From Oegoconia quadripuncta (Eukaryota; Arthropoda; Insecta; Lepidoptera; Autostichidae): a stretch of DNA of 64,000 nt. The translations under genes and the position numbers were made by a program. The DNA is taken from positions 4,984,413 to 5,048,412 of the forward strand of contig OX438751.1 of assembly GCA_949316235.1 (NCBI GenBank), written 5' to 3'. This document shows, piece after piece, positions 21,173 to 34,147 of this stretch. The notes beneath the pieces were generated by a model that was given only the letters and a program-made list of their open reading frames with translations, searched no databases and was not told where the DNA came from. Positions within the stretch are counted from its first letter, which is position 1; every line of letters starts with the position of its first letter.

Positions 21173-24100
21173 CACAGAAAGACATAGATAAAGATAAAGT
21201 AACTAGAAATAGTCCTACTTTTGCAGCGGAGGTTAAAAATCAAGCAATACTTAAATCAAAATGACATATAATTAATTGCAAATTAAGAAAATGCAAAGAC
21301 AATGAACTTCGACTAAACGTTGCCATAAGAACCTTCAGACACGACACAACATAAAAACATATCATAATTCCGGTCTACAATATTGACACGTCAACTAATT
21401 GCAGGATCGCGTGATGGACTAAAACACAAAGGAAATAATACGGCAAAGTGAGGCGATGTCAAAACGCTGAGACCTCCTAGCAGTGTTGTTAGGTACACAA
21501 TTTATTGCCGCATAAGTAACGAACAGCTTTATGAATCCGATTTTGGGAAACGACCTGGCATTGTGACAACTGGATATAATATAACGTAAGGTGATAATAA
21601 TATTTACCGCATGAGTAATAATAGACAAAGATTTGGCTCAACTAGTGTCTACGAGTGTCGTAAAAGGAGAGATTTAAGGGTGTCGTGAGGATGGCGTAGA
21701 AAGCAATATCACTAATTCCTTACCATTGCGACAAATCCTACGTAATCGATGCAAACTGCGATGTAGGAGAGGCTTACGCATATAGTAGAATGGTTCTAGG
21801 TTGCGCAAGCATTCAAATTACCAGCATATGAGTTTGGAGTCTTTTAGATTAGATGACAACGCGTCGATGACATTTTGTACTTATTTGAGGTATATCTTTG
21901 GGAGTTTAGTTACCATGGGATGTAGCGATTACTAATAATTATCATCAACAGCTTATAGTCTTATCTTCTAATGCATGCTATGCAATGTCTCATTAACTCT
22001 CACTCTCTGCATAAGTTAGTATCTACTAATAATAGTAGGGTTCAAAATTACCTTAAAATTGGGTTTTCCGTCTTCAATTTAGAACTTCGATTCCTTTCAA
22101 TATGTAGGACTTATAATTTCATTATCTACTAACGAAAACGCTCTCTCGTAAATTTTGTCTACTTACGAACCTAATAGCTTGTTTTTGGTTGGCTTTACGA
22201 ACTTAAGCCTAGAAATGGTTCAACCATTTAAGCGGCTTATGTTATCAGCGACTCCAAGAGTCTGGAGTAACTAATGTTATTTATGAGAGCCGTATACCTT
22301 TACGAACGTTGATGCAGAGATGTATTTATTAATAGATGGCCGTTCGTGACTCCACTGTGAGAATGTAGGAAATATCATTTGGGAAGTTTAAAAATATATT
22401 ATTTAAACGATTCTGTTCAGTAAAAGTATAAGTAACTTGACTATTCGGTTTGTCAAAGGAGATATTATGTGAAAAATATAAAGAAAAAAGTTGAAATCGG
22501 GTCTTACTAAGTTGTCAGTAGGATGGTGGGGAGCAGAGAGTACTAAGATTCTTCATACAGAAGAGTGATGGAATAAATAGAAGAATTATAATAATGAGAC
22601 CCTCATTATTATAATTCAAATAAAAAAAATGTTTATTTCAATAAGCAACACAACAAAAAAGATGTAGGATAAATAGGATGTAGGATTTTTATGCTATCTA
22701 TACTATACTAGCTATACGTTGGAGTCATCGCTGTATACAAACCCGTATTGCTAAAATCTGGCAAATGAAGATTTCACTGAAAACCAGTGTCATTTTAAAT
22801 ACAACAGCTGGCTGCCATTCTTCATATTATTTCAAACTAAATTGACCACGAATCTTCAGCCTAAAGTGACAAGAGCGAGGCAGTCAAGCCTACATCACAG
22901 TTTGATGCCAGCTTTTGACGTAAACAGTATTCCGTTCGCTTACGTCAAAAGCAGCATTACATTACCCGTATCGTAAATAACTATTGACGACTACATAATC
23001 ATTCTGGCAGATGAATTTTTTACGACTCCGTGGAATATTCATACAGAAATTAGTTGCCGAACTACAGCTACAACAAATGTACTACAGTAGTTTTATCCTA
23101 GGATGGGCGGGGTTTTCCTCAAAATATTTTATTTTAGTAGCATTTAAGATTCAAGAGTACAAACCTGCACTAAACTATACGTCAAAATTAGAGAGAAAGA
23201 TAAATAAAGCAAAATAAAGCCTACACCATGAATAGTAGTGTAAGTAGTGGATTAGACTGCGGCCGAGAACAATCTGGTTAGTTACGTCTATGTCTCCGCA
23301 ATCCACGTGGTCAATGCCGGATAATTATCATGGAAGATAGTGAACATGAATAGGAAGATACGTATGCAGACAAAGGTTTGCTCTATCTCACTGCGAGGCG
23401 ACGGGGCCCTCCGCATCATGTATAGGTGTGAAAATAAACTTCTACAGAGTTCATGCGAACAAATTCGTACGTTTCGCATACTGACACATTAGAGAAGCCT
23501 TTATACTTGTAGCTATATAAATCGTTAATGGACTAATCATGTTACATACAATTTAAATCAAAATGTAAAAAACAATGAACGATCATTGAAGTCAGAAAAA
23601 GACCAAGAAAGGTGGAATTGTTGTGGTAAATAAAATACAAGTTATAAGAACGATTTATCGATCATATAGACATATTTTTAAACACGTTTTAATGAAAGTA
23701 TATCTACCGTTAATACACAAAATAAAACAATTGTAGGGTATGTGTTGATTAACATTAATAATAGAAATTATAATATCAAAATATTTTAGAAAGTTGGAAA
23801 CCCCAAAGTAACAAAGCATGAAAAAAATTTCACAAGCCCATAAAACGACAGGGTGCATTATGTAAAAGCAAGGTGAACAATAAAGCGCACCCCGTGTCAT
23901 CAACCACGTCACTGCGCCACTGACCCAAATAGTAGGACAATGTCGCAAAATGGCCATCCTGTGGATGTAACTTTGCTAGAAGATCATGACATAGTAATCA
24001 GCTTCTACGCATTGTCTAATACAAGAACCTTCACTATAACAAAGACCTATTTGTATAGGGAGAGAAAAAAACAATAGTGTTATATATTCAGAAGAAAACG

Positions 24101-26317
24101 CATAATTATTATCATCATCGGACGAAAATTTTAAAGAGTTCTGCATATTTTATTTAAGGTTCTTCATTTCTAACTAATGCTGTTCAAAATATTCCATTTG
24201 ATTATGCCAATGCGTTGGCAGCTATTATTTATAGTTACTTCAGTTTTATAATTTTCAAACAAAAAATAAGAGCAGCATTGCTTTTTGTCACAATAAGTAA
24301 TTACTTGAAATTCATCTCAGGTATTAACCTTAAAATCAGCATTCTTCCAAGTTAACGAACTGATTCTTGATAAATCCTTCAGTACTGACTGTCCTGTCAC
24401 AGAGTTGTGATTCCACAATACAATTCCAAGCAAACTCTTCTAGGCAAGTTTTATTTCTGTATACGGTAGTGGCACCCTGTGACGTTCACTAAAAAATATC
24501 ACGCGAAGAATGTAGTTGGTGTTGCCAAAAGAAAAATCCAATCCAAGATGAAAAAGTAAAATACTACACCAGCATCTAGAAAGACAAGTTTGAAATATCT
24601 GCCATGATAAGAACAAAAAGTCCTAGAGACAACACCATTGCACGAATAAAACCCACATATGCTGCAAATGGTAAAAAGGGAATATTTTAACTGTCCTTCA
24701 TGGAATTGTAGATACTAAGAATAGAATTTGCTGGTGGCTAGGTATAAGGTAATATACTGTAAGCCTACGGTAACAATATCCGGTGAGCAAAACAGCATGG
24801 AAATTTGATAGGCTACAGCGAGCTGGTACTGGACGTCAAAAAATTTACAATAAATCTGTCTGACCAGATGATTATGGTAAATTCGTCGAAGAAAACCAAA
24901 ACATAGGACTTATTGGAAGAACCCAAGTGCCTAGCAGTGAACTTATGTGATGTAAACGAAGACCTATGCCTATATTGAGTTATGTTTATATGATGGTACC
25001 ACAAACAATTGACGTGCGGCGACGTCATTAGTGAGGAGTAATTATTTGCGGTCGCTAACCTAAATGACAAGCGTGGTAAAATCATGAATAGCGTTAAATG
25101 GTGGCACTCCTAGGCAATTTGATATTTTCAATTTTGTTACATTTCACTGAATTTCATTAATGTAAAATTGAAGTGAAGAGCGAGAATTAATGGCAGGGGA
25201 CTGAAAATTTATTGTAAAAAGCCTTGGAAATAATCTTTGTTAATATTAAAATACAATTTAGTTTAAACGGTGACTTTCGGTAGGCTGATTATATTATCGT
25301 TCGTCTATTGCTAGTTTACTTATGTAAAGAAAGATGGACTTTGTTGTCTGTCACAAAGTACAAAGGCTTTTATTTTACAACCCAATTTAACTTGGCCTAT
25401 TTAGGTAATGATATCCGAATGCGTTGAAATACTGAAAGCAGATTACAGAGGGCGCCACTATTGAGTAATAATTAGAAAGAGAAAAAGGCAATCGTAGCAG
25501 CGTTTTAAAACGTAGCGGGTAAGACAAATAAACAAAAGAGTTTGGATAATAAATAGAAAACAAGAATATCAGAATTTAGATTTTCGATATCTGGTTACCC
25601 CTAGTCTAATGGGCTTAGGTCGGAAATGTAGTGAGGCGAAAAAATATACGACTCATCCATTACTAGCACTTTTTGAGGCTTCGTCGTCGTAATTATACTT
25701 TGAGCACATGATTAGAGGTTGACGAAAAAATCCATTAACATTTATAAGATTGCATGTGTAGACGTAATTATACATATTTCCAAAATACTGAATTATACTC
25801 TAAAAAGCAAGAATTGTTATGTAGAGAAAAACGACATTATCAATGGAGCTAAATGTAAAGGCTCGAAAACTTACTTGAAAGTAAATACTTAAGGCACAGA
25901 ACTCGAGCGTAGATTCCAGTATGAGTTGGCGCTGCTCGGAATAAAGCAATTTTAAGTGGAACTCAGAAAATTCGTATATATTCATGAAGTACTTACATAC
26001 CTACCTACATCGTGTAAAGAAAATAGGTTTATAATACCGTTACAAATTACAAAAACTATACTTAGGTGACATATTAAATCAAAACACCTTTTTTTGTAGG
26101 AAATATTTGGAATACTAAATCAATTTAGGGGTATTTGAATATTTTTTAACGAACGAAATAACTCAATATTTTGAGCTTTATAAAATAGTTACTTTATGTC
26201 CCCTAGTTTCATATATTTCCATTTCAGAACCATACCCTCACCAGCTTTAATACAGAATTGGACTCCTTAAATTCCTTTTTTAACCCACTGCATGTATTTT
26301 TAATGTATGTTCATCAA
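21173..26317. other. Long stretch without recognised gene
   Basis: About 5 kb of AT-rich DNA with no confident element. It contains two perfect hairpins, 22583-22617 (16-bp stem, 3-base loop) and 22911-22952 (13-bp stem, 16-base loop). All frames are under about 100 codons and lack domains. 24500-25100 may be a heavily decayed element but I cannot name it. Confidence 0.4.
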
Positions 26318-26470
26318 CATTTTTGTCAATTGTTAACCGATTTTGATGATTTGTTTTTTTGTTTGATAGAGTTTATCACTAGGGTGGTCGATACCTGATG
26401 ATACTACGGGGATAAAGACCGGAATCATTACTGAAGTCGGTTGGTTCAATTACCTTATACTGATCCTCGT
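26318..26470 (+). repeat. Repeat-L copy
   Basis: Shares GTCAATTGTTAACCGATTTT, TTTGTTTGATAGAGTTTATC and TACTGAAGTCGGTTG with 1640-1770. No coding potential. Confidence 0.55.
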
Positions 26471-26521
26471 CACCGAAATTTTGTGGTTCTTGCAGGCCTT
26501 TATTTCTGTAGTTAGTTAACA

Positions 26522-26926
26522 CAGTGTTTCTTAACAGGTGGTTCTCGGACTCCTGGCCGTCCGCGAATATTATATATCATCTCTAGACTATTTAACCATA
26601 ATAAATGAATGCCATCAAGTCTCGTAATGGCTACGCTTACCTCTGTGAAAAGGCATTCCTTGCTGTTGTATATACTAAAAAAACAAATATAGAAACAGAT
26701 TATAAGTGGAATCGGATTGAGAACATCAACTCAAGTATCACTAATTTCGTTGCAAAAGAGCAACACATTAACGTATTTTTTTATAAGAAAGCTTTTTTTT
26801 GTATTTGTAGTACTAAAATAAATGTTCCGAAATTTATTACTGTTTCTTTTTGTTGAGGGGGTTCTTAAAAGTTGTGCTAGATATCTAGCATATCCGTTCG
26901 TGGCTGACAAAGGTTAGGAAATACTG
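26522..26926 (+). mobile_element. Decayed hAT-superfamily transposon remnant
   Basis: The left end CAGTGTTTCTTAACAGGTGG and the right end (minus-strand reading CAGTATTTCCTAACCTTTGT) form imperfect terminal inverted repeats of hAT style. Between them lies a fragment resembling the hAT C-terminal dimerisation domain. Only ~405 bp remain, so the catalytic core is gone. No exact 8-bp target duplication was found, as expected for an old copy. Confidence 0.6.
26605..26790 (+). pseudogene. hAT transposase C-terminal dimerisation-domain relic
   Basis: The translation contains RNGYAYLCEKAFLAVVYTKK, then WNRIENINSSITNFVAKEQH. hAT/ZBED-type transposases carry near their C-terminus a YLCE-GF-A--IKTKYRNRL pattern followed by a segment ending in R--KLV--KQ. 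The YLCEKAF and the late VAKEQH words fit in order and spacing. The DDE residues and zinc finger are missing. Assignment is by remembered motif style only. Confidence 0.5.
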
Positions 26927-28754
26927 ACCTATAACAAACAGTAATGACGTCAATTGAAAACTACCTTCTCTTTTAAATAGAAAAAAAATTTCTACCTATC
27001 ACCTACATATTTCATTACATAAGCACTTTGGCAGTAATTATCCGCAATCATAATATCAGAACTGGTTAAAATATCTATACAGAAGACAAAGTTGGCGAAC
27101 CAATCTCGGGTTTTTTTCGCATGATTATGTCATGCAAGACACGCTTGACAAATTACATTTACCAATATACATCATGTTAAAAATAATAAATAATTGCAAA
27201 AAATATGTTTGCAAACTTTTCTTGCATCTATGTTAGCTATAGATTGTGTTATCTTATTTAATTTTACTAGCAAGCTTTTATTGCCGTTGTAAAACGCATC
27301 ATATTAATCTAGTATCAGCATACAGTAGGTAATGAAAGATAAAATTACTGATAATATTAATATGATGTTAATAGATATATTTGGTATTAGATATGTGTTG
27401 GTGAAAAATTATATTTATATATACAAAGATATGAGTAAGTACCAAGCCATAGACAAATGAAAGACAATGTTCCCAACAACAAAGAGTGTATGCAAGAACT
27501 GGCAGCGTTATTGCAAATAATTGTCATCTAGTTTAATTTATGCTAACAAATGTACCTCTAAATATATAAGAAAGAGCATAAACACTGAAGATATTAATGT
27601 CACACATTATATTGCTTCTGTGATGCCACCATTAACAGTTAACGGTATAATAAATTTCAATCAGATGCATAATTTATTAGTTACTTGTAACATTGTAGCT
27701 TTGTCAATTGTAAAACGCCGTGCTTCAGTGTATTTACAGCGTGTCTGGAATACACTCTACTAAAAATAGTGAAATTTGAAACTTAAGTGTCTAGGTAACA
27801 GCACCATTTTGTTAGTTGGATAATAAATTTTAATAACGAATTTATCAAATCTCCGCCAGCATTATTAAAATTGTACCCTATTCAAACCCGTATTTTGAGC
27901 AATGAGTGATTGGTCAATCACTCGTTGAACAGCGGCTTCGCGTGCTTGGAATTACATTATTTTGTCGTATTCTGTGCCTTTTGAATATTGTATTGTATCT
28001 CATACCATGAAGTTCAGCTTATATTGGAGGTCATACTACTCAATACATACACGGAGATAGAATTTTTGATATTGGATAGTTTTATCTCGCTCTTCGACCC
28101 CGTCCTCTCCAAAAGGAAAGAGAGGGGGACCTTAGTGAGCGAAAGAAATAGCCAAGGTCAAATCGGCCTTCTGACTTCACTTATGTATAGGGAAAATGGC
28201 TTCCACTTTGTCTTTAATTATACGTTCACTAGCCCAAAGCTTTACCCGCTTGAAATTACATTATCTTGTCTTGTTTTTTGTGTTTTATCTTTTTTTAAAG
28301 TAGCCTATCCCCTTCTATAGGTTGAGACCTGTATCTCTGTAATTTGAGTCCAATTGAATCAGAGATTTACTCAGTCAAGAAATCCAACCACGCCGTAACA
28401 ACACATAAAATCTGTACAAAGAAAAACATAAATTAAATATAAAATAATTACAATAAAGAATCAAATCAACCATCTTGTCTAGATTATCATTTTAGAGAAC
28501 TTCGGAAGGCATAGCTTAAATAGCGTCATGCTAGCATTGATGATGTAAACCTCCCCGCTATGGTTAATTATGGAGCTGACTGCAAAGAACTTCATGTCAT
28601 CGTCGCCATTGGTTGAACTTGACAGTTGGAGATTAAGTTTGTTGCCATTAAAGCTAGATAATAAGGGTGTTGGGACACATTTATAGCCGAATTGTTGTGA
28701 GTGTCAATTAGACGTTTTTTTTATGTTCGTTCATTGTGTTTGTCATTAGTATCT
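26927..28754. other. Stretch without recognised gene
   Basis: AT-rich. Includes a small hairpin at about 27904-27923 (GAGTGATTG / CAATCACTC). The 110-codon frame at 27988-28320 is hydrophobic, lacks a known domain and is not called. Confidence 0.4.
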
Positions 28755-28900
28755 TTGATGCTTTTTTTTATTTGATAGGGTTTGTCACCAGTGCATCGCA
28801 AATAAATTTGGTTAAGATATGTGATGCCCGTCGGAGATAGATAAGGGAACCTTAGTGTAGTCGGCTGTTTTTCAAATTTTTGACGGTTTAATTATTGGTA
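28755..28900 (+). repeat. Repeat-L fragment (weak)
   Basis: Shares TTTGATAGGGTTTGTCACCA and GTAGTCGGCTG with the copies at 1640 and 26318; the intervening sequence has diverged. Confidence 0.4.
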
Positions 28901-30544
28901 AAATTGTTTATTGTGAAATATATGACCTTTTATTCATAAAATAAAATAATCAAATGAATCTATCATGCGAATACTCCAACGCTTCTTAACGTTAAGATTC
29001 CCTTAAACATCAATCTGAAGCTTTGAATATCAATGACATGAGTATTAAATTAACTGAGTAAGATGCATAGACATTACTGCCAGATAAACGAAATAAAGTA
29101 GTTCATGTCAAATGTAAATTGAGCTCTTATGAAAATTCCAGTTAGAAATTCGAGGGAAAAGATTTAAATAAGTATACGTCTGCGCAGTATCATATAATTT
29201 TCTTTACCTACCCTCCAAATTGTTCTACTGACCCAGATCGCAGGACACGCGAGCTGACAATATTTATTTTAAAATAAACAAATATTTTTCAGTATATTAC
29301 ATTTATTATTGAATGTGCAGTATTGTATTTTGTTCTAGGTGCTTGATATGTTTCTATTTTTTTAGCAATGTGTTCAACTCGTTTTATGTACCTATGTATT
29401 GTGTTACAACCTACAGATTAATCGACTTAGACGATTTCGAAAAATGAGGGCCGGGATTATCATAAATATCATCATGAAAATCCAATATGGCGGACGCTAT
29501 CTGCCATTTTTTCATACTTAACAACAAATAATTCTATCACCCGACGAACGAAATTCAAAACCAGAAAAAAAACAACGTCTAAATAAAAAAGGTCAAAAAA
29601 ACTATAAACCTACTTATAAAATATTCAAAAACAAGACGAAATAAGTCAATTGTTTAAGACCGGAGTCTGGGTTAGGCTTACGACCGGAGTGTGTCATGTC
29701 CCATAATATTTCATGCATAACAACCTATGATGTATGTATGTATGATAGTATGATGCAAGTTTCGTTCAGTTATGCTATCAACAGCACTGCATCTGGTTTG
29801 ATCCAAGCTTTAGTATTCGTATTGTTATGACTATTGATTACGAGTATATGAGCTTGTCATACTACATATTTGAGTAACATACGATATTGATAGGTAATTT
29901 TCACATTTTATTTGAAACTTGTAGTTTCAACTCTGGATCTTTTTTTCAATTCGTCCTTCCTTCCAGGTTCTTGCTTTATCCTCTCTCATGTTTGGGAAAC
30001 AACATCCGATATGAATGAGGATTTGTGCATAAGGGGCTGAACTTGGTATGGGGTAAATTTACAGCGGGTTCACAAAAGAGAGGTCGCTGTTTCCGATTAC
30101 CTGCTCATATATGTCTAATACTTGGCTTTACGAGCGTGTTCACAAAATATTCATCGACTTTTGCTGTCAACAGTACCCCGAGATCTTTGGCAGGGCGCCA
30201 CTAGTTGGCGGTAATGGTCGTAAATTAAAATCGTCTCGTGCCATTTCGATTACAAACCGACTGCCAATCGATCGGCCGACCGACTGAGAAACGTTTCTAA
30301 TGTCTTACATTACAATGTGACGAGAATAACCGGGAAATACCTACTGAATAGTTCCCGATTCCGACGAGTAGCGATACCGAATAAGTCTCCTACAGTCCCA
30401 CTATTGAGGATCAATGGAATTATGCAAATTTTAGGATTGGAAAGTTATTTGGATTTAATAAATTATAATTACATAATCTTATTCCAGCGTCGCCCTTCCA
30501 TCTTCGGACTACTAGGCGTGGAGACAGATTCCACCCGTATATAG
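28901..30544. other. Stretch without recognised gene
   Basis: AT-rich with a somewhat GC-richer patch at 30060-30300. The 75-codon frame at 30317-30544 has no recognisable domain. Confidence 0.4.
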
Positions 30545-30790
30545 TTAATATACCGAACATTCGGACTAAGAAGTTCGACTCTTCATTCATAATACGAACA
30601 TCCAAGCATGGAACTTCCTCCCTGCGTCAGTCTTTGCTGAATCCTACAACCTAAAGCTGTTCTGTTCATGTATTCACTCTGCTGAGTGAATAGGCATTTA
30701 CTGGGATCTCGTGCTTCATCTTCGACCACATTGTCACTTTCCATAAGGTGAGATTATGGTCAATCGCGTATCCAGTTAATAATAATAGAA
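30545..30790 (+). pseudogene. CR1/L2-like LINE ORF 3' end relic
   Basis: Reads IRTKKFDSSFIIRTSK, then after a one-base frameshift AWNFLPASVFAESYNLKLF. The pattern KAWNSLP-SVF-ESYNLQLFK is a familiar C-terminal segment of CR1/L2-type reverse transcriptases. It continues into CGTGCTTCATCTTCGACCAC and GGTCAATCGCGTATCCAGTT, shared with 62462-62673. A 9-bp hairpin (TATTCACTC/GAGTGAATA, about 30671-30692) lies inside. Confidence 0.6.
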
Positions 30791-31472
30791 AAAAAGCAAG
30801 TTGTTTTTGTGTAGCATATCTAGTCGACTTCTACGACATCCTTGATGACTACGCATCACTATTCCTGAACGATATATAAAAAAAACTGCATTTAGAATCG
30901 TGATTGTATCGTTAACCAATAAACTAGGACGCTAAGCAACTAACTCCTCAAGGCGGCAATTTATTGGCGAAAAAAATCACCGTATCTCCAAATCCCATCG
31001 AATCCCCATGACCGGGCCTGCAAATCCAGGCTCATACCACGGTAATTACTTACAAACCCGAATGAGGCGCAGTGGATAGCCGATGGCGATAACGGGCACT
31101 CATTACCAGTTGATAGCAATAGACTCTAACTACTATAACATAAATAAGTACTTCATTGATAAATAAATAGAGCGGGTGATGATGTCAGAAAAGTTATGAA
31201 AATACTTATTCTACTATTTCAGCATGTACTTATCACCATAAATAGTAGGTAATTTCTTTATTTCTGTTTTATTTATTACTACGATTCAGCTAGGTTGCCA
31301 TTTTTTAAATACCTACCACCGATTAAACCAGCTATTGATATCCCAAGGACGCTGATTTTCATTATAACAGCTAAGTGCTCACCTTCTTAGGAGAATATCA
31401 ATTTATTGCTAACCAAAATATCTATTTCTTTCAGTTTATAGCTAAAATTGTCTAATCTTTTGCATTTAGAGC
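30791..31472. other. Stretch without recognised gene
   Basis: AT-rich, no recognisable element. Confidence 0.4.
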
Positions 31473-32005
31473 AAAATCAAAATCAAAAAATGCTTTATTT
31501 TGTAGGTACACAGGGTACACTTAAAATATTCGGATTTTACATTTTTAAAGCCACTGCTTGTTGAAAAGGCAATTTTCCCTTGAGAAGAACAAGCAAGAAA
31601 CTCGAGAGGTCGCTCTTTTAAAAAAAGGTTTTTATATTACAAAATTATTATTTTATATTATAATATTTCATTATTAATTGTGAAATAGCCTGGTTATGCG
31701 AACGGGCTAGTAATGTCCATGATTGTTTATCATCTAAATAATCTGATATTTTATAATATGCTTTCTTAATAAGTTTCTGTTTTATAGTATCTTTAAATTT
31801 ATTGAAAGGAAGATTTTGTATATCAACAGGAACTTTATTGAAAAAGCGTATACATAACCCTTTGAATGAATTACTGACTTTGTGGAGGCGACTTATGTGA
31901 TCTGCAAGTTTATCTTTATTTCTTGTATTGACATCATGTTTATCACTATTTTTCCTAAATGATGCTATATTTTTTTTGACATATATTAGATTTTCAAAAA
32001 TGTAC
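31473..32005 (-). mobile_element. 5'-truncated LINE copy, near-identical to 9163-10747
   Basis: On the minus strand it encodes from YIFENLIYVKKNIASFRKNS to DYLDDKQSWT, differing by one visible residue (DKLADH against DKLAGH), then the same 3' UTR and TTTTGA tail. The stop codon TAA of the first copy reads TTA here, so translation would run on into the UTR. The MITE at 10310-10572 is absent. Truncation at 32005 is abrupt; the downstream minus-strand N-terminal part of the open frame (to 32187) is flanking DNA, not LINE. Confidence 0.88.
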
Positions 32006-33752
32006 TTAGCCCCTATTCTCGCTGGTTTAATAACATATACCAGTACCAATCTAACAGAATAGGTCTGCAGTCTGATTATAAACCATTTCACCCTAATATT
32101 ATGTATATTTTGTGGATGCTTGATCCCATGGGCATTGATTTTTCCCCTTTCGATAGAGGACACCGGAAATAAATTCTCTGACCCCAATATATCGTGATAA
32201 ATGATTGAGTGAGAGGAGATTTACGAAAGGTCAGCCCTTGAAGAAATGTGAGCTGAATAGATATAGCGGTCACCCTAGCTAAGGGTTTGAGGAGGATTAG
32301 TTAAATAGCTCGAAGTTGAGGCGCCTATCTATACCAGCTAGATAAAGGAACACTAAATTTTTATGGAAATAGCTCAATTTTCGGTTGCCTCGTCTTGTAG
32401 ACTAGGTTGCTCAGAATAGAAATTCCAGTTTTACTTCTGATATGTTACCATATATCCACAGATACTACCGGTTGGGATTAATAGCGGTTTAAACTCAAAG
32501 GAATTAGATTAGCGCGTAATTTATATTAATATATAGCTACTTAAATAATTGACTAAATCTCTGTAAGTATAACCACATGGATGGTAATTAATATGGTATG
32601 GTTTATCTGTATATGAGATGCCACTAGCAGAAGATCTAGATCATACAATAGGTAAAACAAAAAAGTCTTTTTTATTCTTTTTCTCATTTTTTTTAATTTA
32701 AAATTGGATCTATTTTTCAATGAGTGCTTATTCGTATACCTAATAGAAGGCATTGTCTCAATATAAACGATTAATGAGCAGTGTTAAGTTGCGTAAAGTA
32801 TATTTGCATTTTTGTTGATACTTAGTGTATGTTCACACTGCACGAAAGAAACGCGACTGGAAATAAACGACTAGTCATAATCGATTCGTTAGCAGTGTAT
32901 TTGCTGTTCAACAAGAAGATAGAACGAGTGTAATTACTAAGAGTGAATGCAGATAACGCTTGATCATGGCGAGCCAGAGCGAGACGAGATCAACGCATCT
33001 ATATCTATTTGTTATTTACAATCTTTTATTAGTTTTTTATTCAGGTATCAACATTGACATTTTGAAAATTTTTTATGGTTCAGCTTAAATTAATCGCATC
33101 CATAAATGCGCGACAAGCAGTTCTAATTAACTCAATATGTCAAAGGGCTTTTAAAATTAATCCATAATCGTTTAAGACAAAGTTCATTATTTGCCTATTT
33201 TTAATGACTGTCTCAATCAACCAGTTTATGTGGCAACACCAGCCATCATTCTAACTTGTGTGACATCTACAGATATTTTTTATAACCATGTTATCCAATA
33301 CGCTAAATGAAATGTCTCAATAATACAAAATTCAGATAAGTAAGTAACTTCACAAAATCCCCGTTTTCTTTCATATCTACAGAGAAATTACTTTCTCTTA
33401 TTGTTAGTAGTAAAGATAAATAAAACGTCAGGAGAATTCGCTATCGCTTTAAACGCGAAGTGTGTACGAACCTAATCACAAGTTTAATTCCAATTAGAAG
33501 TTAGCGTGTTGTTACGGTTATTAAAGATTCAAGTACTTATTTCATTGAAATAATGACTGTTACGTAGTTCGATATTTCCCATTCATTAACTTCGAAATGG
33601 CAACTATATTTTGTATTTTCAAGGGTAAATATAAGGTATACTAGCGTTGCGCAGTTTCCATGTTCTGTATAGAAATAATTCGGTATATAATTTTTTTTGC
33701 AACTACAAAAGAATAAGTGTCATTGCTTTACCATATGATAGCAACAATCCTC
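32006..33752. other. Stretch without recognised gene
   Basis: AT-rich. Around 32828-32960 there are words such as GTTCACACTGCACGAAAG and AGCAGTGTATTTGCTGTT that could be an old hAT-like non-autonomous end, not assignable. No coding region. Confidence 0.4.
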
Positions 33753-34080
33753 TTAAGAGGGTTCATTCCGTCTAGTGGCGTTCTCATTGGATAAATTAAG
33801 ACTTCTTTTTAAATAGGGAATTAATGAAAAACACCGCTGTGACAGGCCATCGCGAATATATTATTTGATGGGGGTTATTTAAAAAAAAATTGGCCGCTTT
33901 TTAACAATAATTTTAAATTCTCGAAAACGACGGTAATATAAGCCATTTACGTTTTATTTATAATCAGTTTTAAGGCTTTTGGAGTGCAGATCAGAACAAC
34001 ATTTTTAATTTGTGTACTATTTAATAATAAATCTTAATTTATATAATGAGGGCGCCACTGGACGGATTAAGCCCTCTTAA
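33753..34080. mobile_element. MITE-TTAA copy 1 (piggyBac-like target)
   Basis: TTAA-GAGGG at the left and CCCTC-TTAA at the right. The terminal inverted repeats extend about 48 bp: left ATTCCGTCTAGTGGCGTTCT then CATTGGATAAATTAAG; the right end gives ATCCGTCCAGTGGCGCCCTC when reversed. TTAA on both sides is the duplication typical of the piggyBac superfamily. No coding region. Second copy at 61035-61680. Confidence 0.78.
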
Positions 34081-34110
34081 CCATGGATGCTGCGATTAGT
34101 TATTGGGTAG

Positions 34111-34147
34111 GAACACTTCGATCTTCGACCCCATCTTCACTTGACAC
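34111..34147 (+). mobile_element. SINE-D 3' scrap
   Basis: ATCTTCGACCCCATCTTCAC and TTGACAC match the region near the end of SINE-D (TTCGACCGCATCTTCACTTA). Too short to be certain. Confidence 0.35.

Noticed and set aside
31648..32187. A 179-codon minus-strand frame read as one protein
   Set aside because: Only the part below 32005 is LINE coding sequence; the start lies in unrelated flanking DNA and the stop codon of the LINE frame has been lost, so it is a chance fusion.
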